A stretch of DNA of 64,000 bases from Shewanella psychrophila (GTDB lineage: Bacteria > Pseudomonadota > Gammaproteobacteria > Enterobacterales > Shewanellaceae). Where the stretch lies: contig NZ_CP014782.1 of assembly GCF_002005305.1 (NCBI RefSeq), positions 558,001 through 622,000 of the forward strand. The letters are read 5' to 3'. A program made the position numbers and the translations under genes. Shown here one piece after another: positions 34,458-43,483 of the stretch (positions are counted from its first letter, which is position 1; the number at the start of each line of letters is the position of its first letter). The notes under the pieces were generated by a model. The model was given only the letters and a program-made list of their open reading frames with translations, ran no database searches and was not told where the DNA came from.

Positions 34458-35282
34458 TCAGCGCTTGGCTGTCATATCCAAAATGCGGTATTGCCCAATA
34501 TCAATATCGTCGAGACTCCATTGACCTATTTTATAACGGATGAGTCTGAGGGTGGGGAAACCAATATGGGCGGTCATGCGTCTTACCTGCCGGTTGCGAC
34601 CTTCGCAGATCTGAATTTCGAGCCAGGTGGTCGGTATATTCTTACGTTCTCTAATAGGAGGGACGCGGCCCCAGACATTAGGTTCTGAAATGATGGAGAC
34701 CTTTGCAGGTAGCGTAATACCATCTTTGAGTTTGACGCCATCGCGTAATCTTTGAAGTGTTTCTTCGTTTGGAGCTCCTTCCACTTGTACCCAATAGGTT
34801 TTAAAGGTTTTCTTTTTGGGTTCGGTGATTTTTGCTTGTAACTTTCCATCATTGGTTAGTAATAGTAGACCTTCACTGTCTCTGTCTAATCTTCCCGCGG
34901 CATAGACATCTTTCACAGGAATGAAATCTTTCAGGGTCTTCCGGCCTTGCTCATCGGTAAATTGGCAGAGGACATCGAAGGGTTTATTAAACAGAAGTAT
35001 CACAGGTTCTGTAGCCGCGGGCTTTCCCCTCGCTGGCTTGCCTGTTTTGGATCCTATGGCACTGTTTTTTTTATATTTGCTTACTTTCTTTTTATCACCC
35101 CAGGCAGAGGATTTATCTGCCAAGGGCTTCGCAGTGGCTTTTTTTGATGGTTTTTGATGAGAAATAGTATGACTCACTCTGGCTGTCTTCTGGCATAGTG
35201 TGGCTTGATACTGACATTGTACTTGGCATTCGCCATTAGTGGAATTTGAAAATTGCCTGGAATGTTTTATGATGTTGGCCAT
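34458..35282 (-). CDS. rluE: 23S rRNA pseudouridine 2457 synthase
   Basis: RsuA-family pseudouridine synthase. The catalytic Asp lies in AAGRLDRDSEGLLLLTNDG; other family blocks are PVILLFNKPFDVLCQF, KTYWVQVEG and QICEGRNRQVRRMTA. At 274 aa it is longer than E. coli RluE (about 217 aa). The additional 85 N-terminal residues are Lys/Ser/Ala-rich and probably unstructured (KPSKKATAKPLADKSSAWGD). They may add RNA affinity, or the real start may be further in. It is divergent from icd. Confidence 0.9.
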   Translation of the reverse strand: MANIIKHSRQFSNSTNGECQVQCQYQATLCQKTARVSHTISHQKPSKKATAKPLADKSSAWGDKKKVSKYKKNSAIGSKTGKPARGKPAATEPVILLFNKPFDVLCQFTDEQGRKTLKDFIPVKDVYAAGRLDRDSEGLLLLTNDGKLQAKITEPKKKTFKTYWVQVEGAPNEETLQRLRDGVKLKDGITLPAKVSIISEPNVWGRVPPIRERKNIPTTWLEIQICEGRNRQVRRMTAHIGFPTLRLIRYKIGQWSLDDIDIGQYRILDMTAKR

Positions 35283-35565
35283 AAAATGTGAACCAGGCCA
35301 AGATGCAGTTAAGTTTTGAGATGTTCAACTGTGTGAATCTCTGATTTAAAGAGGCTGAAGCACCTTGTCATTATTATGGTCTGTCTGGTTTCAAGCATAT
35401 AGAATGTTACTCTCTATATTCACGTGTAAGCATTCAGTTTTCCACTTTGAATAAGGTGGGCAACTAAATAAAGTATGTATAAAAAACTGCATCTAGATAA
35501 AAAGCAGTATAAGAAAAAATCAAAAGTATCTTAAATCTTTATTTTACAATTACGTAGGACGGAAA
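35283..35565. promoter_or_regulatory. rluE/icd divergent intergenic region
   Basis: 283 bp holding the promoters of both genes. Near icd lies an imperfect hairpin in the presumed leader, ACTGC (about 35486) and GCAGT (about 35506). The right part is A-rich. No clear operator recognised. Confidence 0.4.
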
Positions 35566-37791
35566 ATGACCGATAACTCATCAACTATTATTTACACTGA
35601 AACAGACGAAGCTCCGGCGTTAGCGACATTGTCTTTGTTGCCTATTATCCAGACGTTTACTCAAGCGGCTGGTATCAATGTTGAAACCCGTGATATTTCT
35701 TTGTCGGGACGAATCATCGCCATCTTCCCTGAGAATTTGACTGAAACCCAAAAAATTTCAGACGCTTTAGCCGAACTAGGCGAATTAGCGGGTAAGCCAG
35801 AAGCCAACATCATCAAGCTTCCCAATATCAGTGCGTCTATACCACAGCTTAAAGCCTGTATTCTCGAGCTACAAGGTAAAGGCTATGATATCCCTTCATA
35901 TCCCGATGAGCCGACAAATGCTGTCGAAGAAGATGTTCAAGCTCGTTATGATAAGATTAAAGGCAGCGCCGTAAACCCAGTATTACGTGAAGGTAACTCT
36001 GATCGTCGTGCGCCAGGCTCAGTTAAAAAATATGCTCAGAAGCATCCCCATTCAATGGGCGCTTGGGCCAAAGGCTCTAAGACTCACGTTGCTCACATGA
36101 ATGAGGGGGACTTTTACGGTAGTGAAAAATCAGTCACTCTGACTGAAGCAACTCAAGTCAATATCGTGCTAAAGACAAGAGACGGTAGCGAGCAGGTACT
36201 TAAAAGCTCACTTCCCCTGAAAGCGGGTGAAGTGATCGATGCTGCTGTGATGAGTAAGCAAGCGCTACTCGCGTTTTTTGAGCGTGAGACTCAAGATGCT
36301 AAAGCGCAAGGAGTGCTGCTTTCATTACATTTGAAAGCGACCATGATGAAAGTATCTGACCCTATTCTCTTCGGTCATGCGGTTAAGGTTTACTACAAAG
36401 AGTTGTTTGCTAAGCATTCTGCACTGTTTGAAGAGCTAGGTGTTGACGTGAATAATGGTCTTGGTGACGTTTATGCCAAGATAAGCACATTACCTGCAGG
36501 GCAAAAATCCGCTATCGAAGCCGACATTGCGGCTATTTATTTGACTCGTCCTGAATTGGCTATGGTCGATTCAGATAGGGGTATTACCAACTTACACGTT
36601 CCTAGTGATGTGATCATTGATGCGTCTATGCCAGCAGCAATTCGCACCTCAGGCATGATGTGGGGACCGGATGGACAGCCTAAAGACACTAAGGCCATGA
36701 TCCCTGATCGTTGTTATGCTGGTGTCTATGAAGAAACTATTCAGTTCTGTAAAGAAAATGGTGCCTTCAACCCAACAACCATGGGCAGTGTACCTAATGT
36801 GGGCTTGATGGCTCAGAAGGCCGAAGAATATGGAAGTCACGATAAGACATTCGAAATCTCTGCATCAGGCAGTGTGAGTGTTATTGATACTAACGGCAAT
36901 ATTCTTCTCTCTCACGATGTTGAAGCTGGCGATATCTGGAGAATGTGTCAGGTTAAAGACGCGCCTATCCAGGATTGGGTTAAGCTTGCAGTCAAGCGCT
37001 CACGTTTATCGGACACGCCTGCGGTATTCTGGTTAGATGAGAAACGTGCACACGACACTGAAATCATTAAGAAAGTGAATCAGTATCTTGGCGATCATGA
37101 CACGAATGGTCTGGATATTCGTATTTTGTCACCTATAGCTGCCACACGTTTCACCCTACAGCGCACTAAAGATGGGTTAAATACTATCTCAGTGACGGGG
37201 AACGTTCTGCGTGACTACCTAACAGATCTGTTTCCAATTCTAGAGTTGGGTACCAGTGCTAAGATGCTCTCTATCGTTCCTTTAATGAATGGTGGTGGTC
37301 TGTTTGAGACTGGTGCAGGCGGAAGTGCACCTAAGCATGTGCAACAGGTTGAAAAGGAAGGACACCTGCGTTGGGATTCATTAGGTGAATTCTTGGCCTT
37401 AGCTGCATCGTTAGAGCATCTGAGTCAGACGACTAATAATGCTAAAGCACAGGTATTGGCAGATACGCTAGATGTGGCTATCGGACAATTCCTCGATCAG
37501 AACAAATCACCTTCTCGTCGTGTGGGGCAGTTGGATAACCGCGGCAGTCATTTCTATCTTGCTATGTACTGGGCTCAGGCTGTTGCTGGTCAGTCACAGG
37601 ATGCAGAGCTTAAGGCACAGTTTGCTGGGCTAGCCGAAGCCTTGACTAGCAATGAAGACAAGATTGTTGATGAATTAAACTCTGCACAAGGTAACCCTGC
37701 AGATTTGGGCGGATATTATCGCTTGGATGCTGTTAAGGCTGTTGCTGAGATGCGACCAAGTGTGACACTTAATGCCTTGTTTGCTTCTTAG
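35566..37791 (+). CDS. icd: Isocitrate dehydrogenase, NADP-dependent, monomeric type
   Basis: TCA-cycle enzyme converting isocitrate to 2-oxoglutarate with NADP. At 741 aa it is the monomeric class (about 740 aa), unrelated in length to the 416-residue dimeric Icd of E. coli. Typical segments: NSDRRAPGSVKKYAQKHPHS, GSKTHVAHM, SPIAATRFTLQRTKDG, LVPLMNGGG-like SIVPLMNGGGLFETGAGGS and LDNRGSHFYLAMYWAQ. It stands in the position next to rluE that dimeric icd occupies in E. coli. A terminator follows. Confidence 0.96.
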   Translation: MTDNSSTIIYTETDEAPALATLSLLPIIQTFTQAAGINVETRDISLSGRIIAIFPENLTETQKISDALAELGELAGKPEANIIKLPNISASIPQLKACILELQGKGYDIPSYPDEPTNAVEEDVQARYDKIKGSAVNPVLREGNSDRRAPGSVKKYAQKHPHSMGAWAKGSKTHVAHMNEGDFYGSEKSVTLTEATQVNIVLKTRDGSEQVLKSSLPLKAGEVIDAAVMSKQALLAFFERETQDAKAQGVLLSLHLKATMMKVSDPILFGHAVKVYYKELFAKHSALFEELGVDVNNGLGDVYAKISTLPAGQKSAIEADIAAIYLTRPELAMVDSDRGITNLHVPSDVIIDASMPAAIRTSGMMWGPDGQPKDTKAMIPDRCYAGVYEETIQFCKENGAFNPTTMGSVPNVGLMAQKAEEYGSHDKTFEISASGSVSVIDTNGNILLSHDVEAGDIWRMCQVKDAPIQDWVKLAVKRSRLSDTPAVFWLDEKRAHDTEIIKKVNQYLGDHDTNGLDIRILSPIAATRFTLQRTKDGLNTISVTGNVLRDYLTDLFPILELGTSAKMLSIVPLMNGGGLFETGAGGSAPKHVQQVEKEGHLRWDSLGEFLALAASLEHLSQTTNNAKAQVLADTLDVAIGQFLDQNKSPSRRVGQLDNRGSHFYLAMYWAQAVAGQSQDAELKAQFAGLAEALTSNEDKIVDELNSAQGNPADLGGYYRLDAVKAVAEMRPSVTLNALFAS

Positions 37792-37894
37792 AGTATAAAA
37801 CTGCCGAAGTGGGTTTACCGCTCCGGCTCCGTTTTACTTTAGCTTGTTATGACCCGGAACCGTTAATAGATTTCAGGCGTGAATAGTCAGGCAA

Positions 37895-37926
37895 TAAAAA
37901 AGGCAGGGTCACCCCTGCCTTTTTTG
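37895..37926. terminator. Bidirectional terminator between icd and cspD
   Basis: AAAAAAGGCAGGG-TCAC-CCCTGCCTTTTTT; perfect stem with A- and T-tracts on both sides. Confidence 0.93.
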
Positions 37927-37941
37927 ATCTTAGCCACTAAA

Positions 37942-38148
37942 TTAATTAGTTGGCGATATTACTGACGCGTGCATACCTTTTGGACCCGCTTCTACTTCAA
38001 ATTGAACTGGTTGGCCTGCTTTTAGAGTTCGATAGCCTTCCATTTCAATGGTAGAATAGTGTGCAAAAACATCTTCACCGCCAGCATCAGGGCAAATAAA
38101 CCCGAATCCTTTGGCGTTGTTGAACCATTTAACAGTTCCGTTTGCCAT
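37942..38148 (-). CDS. cspD: Cold-shock-domain protein CspD
   Basis: 68-residue single-stranded nucleic-acid-binding protein. RNP1 motif KGFGFICP and RNP2-like VFAHYSTI are present. It begins MANGTVKWFNNAKGFGF. In E. coli CspD is a stationary-phase replication inhibitor. The symbol rests on the divergent position next to clpS, conserved in E. coli; function here is inferred. The other cold-shock paralogues are not in the window. Confidence 0.9.
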   Translation of the reverse strand: MANGTVKWFNNAKGFGFICPDAGGEDVFAHYSTIEMEGYRTLKAGQPVQFEVEAGPKGMHASVISPTN

Positions 38149-38393
38149 ACTTCCACTTCCTTCTGTTGTTTACTTACCAGTAAGATAGTAAAACTAAATG
38201 AGCGGGCTGATTCACCGCTTGTTGAACAGAATGAAAGCAGTTCGTATGTAAGTCAAGCGTATTTTAACAAAAACTCAACAACTGGGTTAAAAAGTTGTAT
38301 CAATTAGTGTGTTAGATATGAGATGTTGACTAAAAGTGTTCAAAAATTTTATATCAATTGGTACAAGCGATGACTAGAGGCTAATATTGAAAC

Positions 38394-38702
38394 ATGGGTA
38401 AAGTAGGAAACATTGAACATGTAGAAGAACGTGTTGAATCAGAATTGATGCCACCATCTATGTACAAGGTGGTTTTGAATAATGATGATTACACTCCGAT
38501 GGATTTTGTGATTGAAATTTTACAACTTTTTTTTAAAAAAAATGAACAGGAAGCCACAGATATCATGTTGGCAATTCATCATCAAGGCAAAGGAATTTGC
38601 GGTGTATTTCCATTTGGAATTGCAGAAACTAAGGTTGCTCAGGTAAATCAATTTGCAAGACAAAACGAACATCCGTTACTGTGTTCTTTAGAGAAAGCCT
38701 AA
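38394..38702 (+). CDS. clpS: ATP-dependent Clp protease adaptor ClpS
   Basis: 102-residue N-recognin that brings proteins with N-degrons to ClpAP. Substrate-pocket elements are visible: YKVVLNNDDYTPMDFV and the C-terminal VFPFGIAETKVAQV. It precedes clpA by about 37 bp in the same direction and works with the two transferases encoded further on (bpt, aat). Confidence 0.96.
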   Translation: MGKVGNIEHVEERVESELMPPSMYKVVLNNDDYTPMDFVIEILQLFFKKNEQEATDIMLAIHHQGKGICGVFPFGIAETKVAQVNQFARQNEHPLLCSLEKA

Positions 38703-38739
38703 ATTTAGGTTTGTTACGTTGTATATTTAGGGGGTGCTT

Positions 38740-40998
38740 ATGCTAAACAAAGATCTCGAAGTCACCTTGAACCTGGCGTTCCAGCAAGCCAGAGATGCGC
38801 GTCATGAGTACATGACGGTAGAACATTTATTGCTGGCCTTGATTGACAATCCAGCCGCTCAAGAAGCGCTCGTCGCTTGTGGTTCGAATTTAGACAAGTT
38901 AAGGGAAGAGGTATCTAGCTTTATTCAGCAAACCACGCCAATCATTGCCGATCCTGAGGATGATAGAGAAACTCAGCCTACTTTAGGTTTCCAAAGGGTG
39001 CTCCAGAGGGCAGTGTTTCATGTCCAGTCTTCGGGCCGTAATGAAGTCACTGGTGCCAATGTGCTGGTTGCTATTTTTAGTGAGCAAGAATCCCAAGCAG
39101 TCTACTTATTAAGAAATGCCGAAGTGACTCGACTCGATGTGGTTAATTTCATCTCTCATGGTGTGTCTAAGAGCGAAGGCGACTCAGGAGCGAGTCAAGA
39201 ACGTATCGAAGATCATAGTGAGTCTGAAGAAGAGAAGAGTAAACTTTCTCAGTTTGCCGATAATCTCAATGAGCGTGTGGAACAAGGGCATATCGATCCC
39301 CTTATCGGACGCAGTGAAGAGATTGAACGTGCGATTCAAATTCTCTGTCGCCGAAGAAAGAATAATCCACTGCTGGTTGGAGAAGCTGGGGTTGGTAAGA
39401 CGGCAATTGCCGAGGGGCTTGCCTATCGTATTGTTAACAATGAAGTGCCTGAAGTGATGAACGAAGTCACTGTCTACTCTTTGGATCTCGGGGCGCTACT
39501 TGCCGGTACAAAATACCGGGGCGACTTTGAGAAGCGATTCAAGAGTCTGCTTAAAGAGCTTGAGAGTGATGAAAAGGCTATTCTGTTTATTGATGAAATT
39601 CATACCATAATTGGTGCCGGCGCCGCTTCCGGTGGTGTGATGGATGCGTCTAACCTGTTAAAGCCTCTGCTGTCCGGTGGCCGGTTAAGATGTATGGGCT
39701 CGACCACGTTCCAGGAATATCAGAGTATTTTCGAGAAAGATCGTGCCTTGGCTCGACGTTTCCAAAAAATTGATGTTAACGAACCTTCTGTGGCAGAGAC
39801 AACCAAAATATTGCGCGGACTCAAGTCTAAGTATGAAGAGCATCATGGGGTGAGATACACCATGGCGGCCTTGAGTGTTGCGGCTAAATTGTCTGACAAA
39901 CACATTAATGATCGTCACTTACCGGATAAAGCCATTGATGTTATCGATGAAGCTGGTGCCCGAATGGCGATGCAGCCTGCTAGCAAGAGAAAGAAGACTA
40001 TCGGTCAGAGCGAGATAGAATCCATTATTGCTAAGATTGCCAGAATACCTGAGAAGTCCGTATCGGCTACTGACAAGGATATGCTGAAGAACTTAGAGCG
40101 TAACCTCAAGATGGTGGTGTTTGGCCAGGATAATGCGATTGAAAGCCTTAGTGCTGCAATTCGGTTATCTCGAAGTGGGCTTAGTGGAGAAGAGAAGCCT
40201 GTAGGTAGTTTCTTGTTTGCCGGTCCTACTGGTGTTGGTAAGACTGAGGTGACCAGTCAATTGGCTAAATGTCTTGGGCTTAACTTGGCTCGGTTCGATA
40301 TGTCCGAGTATATGGAGAGCCATACCGTATCTCGCTTGATTGGTGCGCCTCCAGGTTATGTTGGCTACGATCAGGGGGGGCTGCTTACCGATGCAGTGAT
40401 TAAGAACCCTCATTGTGTCGTCTTGCTCGATGAGATTGAGAAGGCGCATCCTGATGTATACAACTTGCTGTTGCAGGTGATGGATCATGGCACCCTGACT
40501 GACAATAATGGCAGGAAAGCTGATTTTAGGCATGTGACGCTGGTGATGACAACCAATGCGGGTGTGCAGGAAACGGTACGTAGTTCTATTGGTTTTAAAC
40601 AGCAAGATCACAGCTTAGATGCACTGTCTGAGATTAATAAGATTTTCTCTCCGGAGTTCAGAAACAGGCTCGATGAAATCATCTGGTTTAATCATCTGGA
40701 TATGACTGTTATCGCTAAGGTTGTCGATAAGTTCTTAGTGGAGTTACAGGCTCAACTCGATGATAAGTCCGTGACTCTCCATGTTAGTGATGAAGCGCGA
40801 ACTCTGTTGGCTGAGAAGGGCTATGACAAGTCAATGGGAGCGAGACCCATGGCACGTGTTGTCACAGAGCTTATTAAGCGACCGCTGGCGGATCAGATAT
40901 TGTTTGGTGATCTGGAGAAAGGTGGTGAGGCACATGTCGATGTGGTTAATAATGAGATTGTGATCACAACGGATCGAGTGGAGAAAGTGCTGAGCTAG
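38740..40998 (+). CDS. clpA: Clp protease ATPase subunit ClpA
   Basis: AAA+ unfoldase of the ClpAP protease (752 aa). It has N-terminal Clp-N repeats (1-140), then the first AAA domain with Walker A GEAGVGKTAIAEG and Walker B ILFIDEIHT. The second AAA domain has GPTGVGKTEVTSQ and VVLLDEIEKAHPDV. The ATG at 38740 is preferred over the GTG at 38734 because AGGGGG lies five bases before it. ClpP itself is not in the window. A terminator follows. Confidence 0.97.
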   Translation: MLNKDLEVTLNLAFQQARDARHEYMTVEHLLLALIDNPAAQEALVACGSNLDKLREEVSSFIQQTTPIIADPEDDRETQPTLGFQRVLQRAVFHVQSSGRNEVTGANVLVAIFSEQESQAVYLLRNAEVTRLDVVNFISHGVSKSEGDSGASQERIEDHSESEEEKSKLSQFADNLNERVEQGHIDPLIGRSEEIERAIQILCRRRKNNPLLVGEAGVGKTAIAEGLAYRIVNNEVPEVMNEVTVYSLDLGALLAGTKYRGDFEKRFKSLLKELESDEKAILFIDEIHTIIGAGAASGGVMDASNLLKPLLSGGRLRCMGSTTFQEYQSIFEKDRALARRFQKIDVNEPSVAETTKILRGLKSKYEEHHGVRYTMAALSVAAKLSDKHINDRHLPDKAIDVIDEAGARMAMQPASKRKKTIGQSEIESIIAKIARIPEKSVSATDKDMLKNLERNLKMVVFGQDNAIESLSAAIRLSRSGLSGEEKPVGSFLFAGPTGVGKTEVTSQLAKCLGLNLARFDMSEYMESHTVSRLIGAPPGYVGYDQGGLLTDAVIKNPHCVVLLDEIEKAHPDVYNLLLQVMDHGTLTDNNGRKADFRHVTLVMTTNAGVQETVRSSIGFKQQDHSLDALSEINKIFSPEFRNRLDEIIWFNHLDMTVIAKVVDKFLVELQAQLDDKSVTLHVSDEARTLLAEKGYDKSMGARPMARVVTELIKRPLADQILFGDLEKGGEAHVDVVNNEIVITTDRVEKVLS

Positions 40999-41014
40999 TG
41001 GGTAAAAAATAGAT

Positions 41015-41045
41015 AAAAAAAAGGCTGCAATTGCAGCCTTTTTTA
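41015..41045 (+). terminator. Terminator of clpA
   Basis: AAAAAAAAGGCTGCAA/TTGCAGCCTTTTTT; self-complementary stem with T6. Confidence 0.9.
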
Positions 41046-41057
41046 ATACGATTAACT

Positions 41058-41077
41058 AAAAAAACCGGCTCGGCCGG
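41058..41077 (-). terminator. Terminator of infA
   Basis: CCGGC-CGA-GCCGG read on the minus strand, followed by TTTTTTT. Confidence 0.75.
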
Positions 41078-41103
41078 CTTTCTAAATTCTGTTATTAGCT
41101 AAC

Positions 41104-41322
41104 TTAGCGTGAACGGAAGACGATGCGACCTTTGCTCAAATCGTACGGGGTCAGCTGAACTGTCACTTTATCACCCGTTAAGATACGGATGTAGTTTTTA
41201 CGCATTTTGCCTGAGATGTGAGCAGTCACGACATGACCGTTCTCTAGCTCTACACGAAACATTGTGTTCGGCAAGGTTTCAAGGATCGTGCCTTGCATCT
41301 CAATGTTGTCTTCTTTCGCCAT
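41104..41322 (-). CDS. infA: Translation initiation factor IF-1
   Basis: 72-residue OB-fold protein binding the ribosomal A site at initiation. The sequence MAKEDNIEMQGTILETLPN and IRILTGDKVTVQLTPYDLSKG is nearly invariant in gamma-proteobacteria. It lies between clpA (convergent) and bpt (same strand), as in related genomes. Confidence 0.98.
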   Translation of the reverse strand: MAKEDNIEMQGTILETLPNTMFRVELENGHVVTAHISGKMRKNYIRILTGDKVTVQLTPYDLSKGRIVFRSR

Positions 41323-41459
41323 TAATCAGTTATCCTGTTAGCCTTCAAATATTAAAAACGGGCATATCATGCCGCAATTAAGCCTTGCTGTAAAGAGCAG
41401 GTTAACTTATCGCTGATAAATAACGCTCTTGCGGGGGCTCCTATCCAAAAACTAATAAA

Positions 41460-42173
41460 TTATTTCTCATCAGGTGTTTGCAGCCATCCTGATTCGGTTA
41501 ATATTTGATAGGGAGTATAGTCTTTTTTGTAATTCATCTTTCTTGACTCATCAATTTGATAGCCTAAATAAACAAAATCTTTTTGCATCAATTTAGCCAG
41601 ACGACATTGGATCAGAATGAGCAAAGATCCTAGAGAACGTTTGTGTTCATCGGGAGCAAAAAAACTATAGATTGCCGACAAACTGTTAGGCAGAATGTCG
41701 GTGACAGCCACCCCGACGAGCTTGTCATTGCTCCATAGCTCAATAAAGACAGGGTCTAACCAACCTGAGCCTATGAAATGTTGATATTGTTCTTCAGAAG
41801 CTGGATACATAGGCCCATCACAGTGTCTTTGATTGATATAACTTTCGTACAAAGTGTAGTGGTATTGGGCTTGCTTGCCGATTATCTTCCATACCAGATC
41901 TCTATTATTTTTCAGTGTTCTTTTTTGTCGTCTTGAAGGCGTAAAGTTCGCACTTGGTATACGAATGGGCTGGCAAGCGGTGCAATTGGGGCATTGGGGT
42001 TTATAAATTGTGCCGCCACTGCGTCTAAAGCCCAGTGCTAATAACTGTTCGAACAGATCGATGTCGATACTTTCTTCTTGAAGCACCAGAAGTTGCTCCA
42101 TTTGAGTGTCTAGGTAACTGCAGGGAAAAGTTTTGGTGATCCCTACTGAAACTTGTTGTGATTTAGAGTTCAA
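41460..42173 (-). CDS. bpt: Aspartate/glutamate leucyltransferase (Bpt)
   Basis: Transfers Leu from tRNA to proteins with N-terminal Asp or Glu, making them ClpS substrates. 237 aa. N-terminal Cys pair in CPNCTACQPIR and TFPCSYL; GNAT-like core with YSFFAPDEHKRSLGSLLI and YLGYQIDESRKMNYK. It overlaps the 3' end of aat by 11 bp, so the two transferases are co-translated. Older annotation would call it arginyl-tRNA-protein transferase (ate). Confidence 0.94.
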   Translation of the reverse strand: MNSKSQQVSVGITKTFPCSYLDTQMEQLLVLQEESIDIDLFEQLLALGFRRSGGTIYKPQCPNCTACQPIRIPSANFTPSRRQKRTLKNNRDLVWKIIGKQAQYHYTLYESYINQRHCDGPMYPASEEQYQHFIGSGWLDPVFIELWSNDKLVGVAVTDILPNSLSAIYSFFAPDEHKRSLGSLLILIQCRLAKLMQKDFVYLGYQIDESRKMNYKKDYTPYQILTESGWLQTPDEK

Positions 42174-42873
42174 TATATACCTCTGTGGCTAACCAAGTGT
42201 TGGCTGCAACATCACCATCACGAAAACGCTTGAGCAACTTGATAAAATCTTTTCTTTTTAGCGCTGTAGCTCCTAGAGAAACTAAGTGTGGGTTCATCAC
42301 TTGTGCATCGATTAATTTGAAGCCGCTTCTCAGTAGGTGTTGATGCAACATCAACATGGCCGCTTTAGACGCATTTGTTTGGGTATGGAACATAGATTCG
42401 CCACAAAAGACCTGTCCTATGGCCACGCCATATAGCCCCCCTATGAGGGTACCATTTTCCCAAACTTCTACAGAATGGGCTTGACCTTGTTGGTGCAGCG
42501 TTAAGTATGCTTGCTGAATTTCAGTGGTGATCCAGGTGCCATCTTGTGCCACTCTAGGCTCTGCACAGCCTTTTATTACCTCTTCAAAAGTCTGGTTTAT
42601 GCTATAGGTCCAGGTTTGTTTTTTTAGATATTTTATTAAACTACGACTGACTTTCATGCTTCCGGGGACAAAAACAGCCCTAGGATCCGGTGACCACCAA
42701 AGGATAGGGTCATCAAGATTAAACCAAGGAAAGATGCCTTCGTAATAAGCCTTAAGTAATCGCGGCGGCTGCAGATCACCACCTATGGCTAATAGCCCGT
42801 TGGGGTCTGTCAGTGCCAGCTCAGGTTCTGGAAACTGTTCGAATTGATGATTTAAATAGGACAGAGAGTTCAC
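42163..42873 (-). CDS. aat: Leucyl/phenylalanyl-tRNA-protein transferase
   Basis: Adds Leu or Phe to proteins with N-terminal Arg or Lys. 236 aa. Signature blocks: LLAIGGDLQPPRLLKAYYEGIFPWF, WWSPDPRAVF, GLYGVAIGQVFCGESMF and IDAQVMNPHLVSLGA. Upstream partner of bpt in a two-gene operon; both feed the ClpS/ClpAP genes on the opposite strand. Confidence 0.96.
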   Translation of the reverse strand: MNSLSYLNHQFEQFPEPELALTDPNGLLAIGGDLQPPRLLKAYYEGIFPWFNLDDPILWWSPDPRAVFVPGSMKVSRSLIKYLKKQTWTYSINQTFEEVIKGCAEPRVAQDGTWITTEIQQAYLTLHQQGQAHSVEVWENGTLIGGLYGVAIGQVFCGESMFHTQTNASKAAMLMLHQHLLRSGFKLIDAQVMNPHLVSLGATALKRKDFIKLLKRFRDGDVAANTWLATEVYIEL

Positions 42874-42922
42874 AATTGAGTAAAATTATCCTTAATGGGC
42901 CTTATTATAATTTAGCGGAAAA

Positions 42923-43405
42923 ATGATTATGTTGAAACCTAGTTTTGCTTTGTTAGTTAGCTTATGTATTGCTTTAACTGTTTCATTTGATGTATCTGCC
43001 GCTTATCAAAGGGATCAAGCGGTCCCCGTTGAGAAAGTGGTGTATGGTAATGTCGTTTCGGTAAGGAATATAACCGAAAAACAGCTGATAGAAGATAGAA
43101 ACACAGGTTGGAAGACCTTTGGCGGTGCATTGATTGGCGGCGTGATCGGTCATCAATTTGGCGGTGGCAGCGGACAAGATGTTGCGACTGTGCTTGGAGC
43201 ATTACTCGGGGCGGGTGCTGCCCATAGATATGGCGATAGCTCATATTATCAAGAATTACATCTTGTAGAGCTTATGATCACCCAAGAAGGGGGAGAGCAG
43301 GTGATGATCATTCAGGATCTCGATCCTGGTATGGTATTTAATACCGGTGATGAAGTCAGAGTGGTATATCTTCAGGGCAGTGTCAGAGTCGACATCGCCA
43401 TGTAG
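42923..43405 (+). CDS. Glycine-zipper outer-membrane-associated protein
   Basis: 160 residues with a signal peptide ending near VSAA-YQR; a glycine zipper (GGALIGGVIGHQFGGGSGQD, then VLGALLGAGA) similar to SlyB/17-kDa antigen 2TM domains; and a C-terminal beta part (EQVMIIQDLDPGMVF). No lipobox Cys is present, so it is probably a soluble or inserted periplasmic/outer-membrane protein rather than a lipoprotein. Start may be ATG 42923 or 42929. Role in envelope integrity is inferred from the family. Confidence 0.8.
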   Translation: MIMLKPSFALLVSLCIALTVSFDVSAAYQRDQAVPVEKVVYGNVVSVRNITEKQLIEDRNTGWKTFGGALIGGVIGHQFGGGSGQDVATVLGALLGAGAAHRYGDSSYYQELHLVELMITQEGGEQVMIIQDLDPGMVFNTGDEVRVVYLQGSVRVDIAM

Positions 43406-43421
43406 CGTGTAAAGTTATCGT

Positions 43422-43472
43422 ATAGCATAAAAACAAAAAGGAGCCTCAGGCTCCTTTTTGTTTTTATGCTAT
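43422..43472. terminator. Long perfect hairpin, bidirectional terminator
   Basis: 24-bp arms with no mismatch (ATAGCATAAAAACAAAAAGG then AGCC) around a 3-nt TCA loop. It lies between convergent genes (glycine-zipper plus strand, Lys-rich protein minus strand) and carries GC core GGAGCC/GGCTCC with A/T tracts. Confidence 0.92.
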
Positions 43473-43483
43473 TGGTATAAAGA

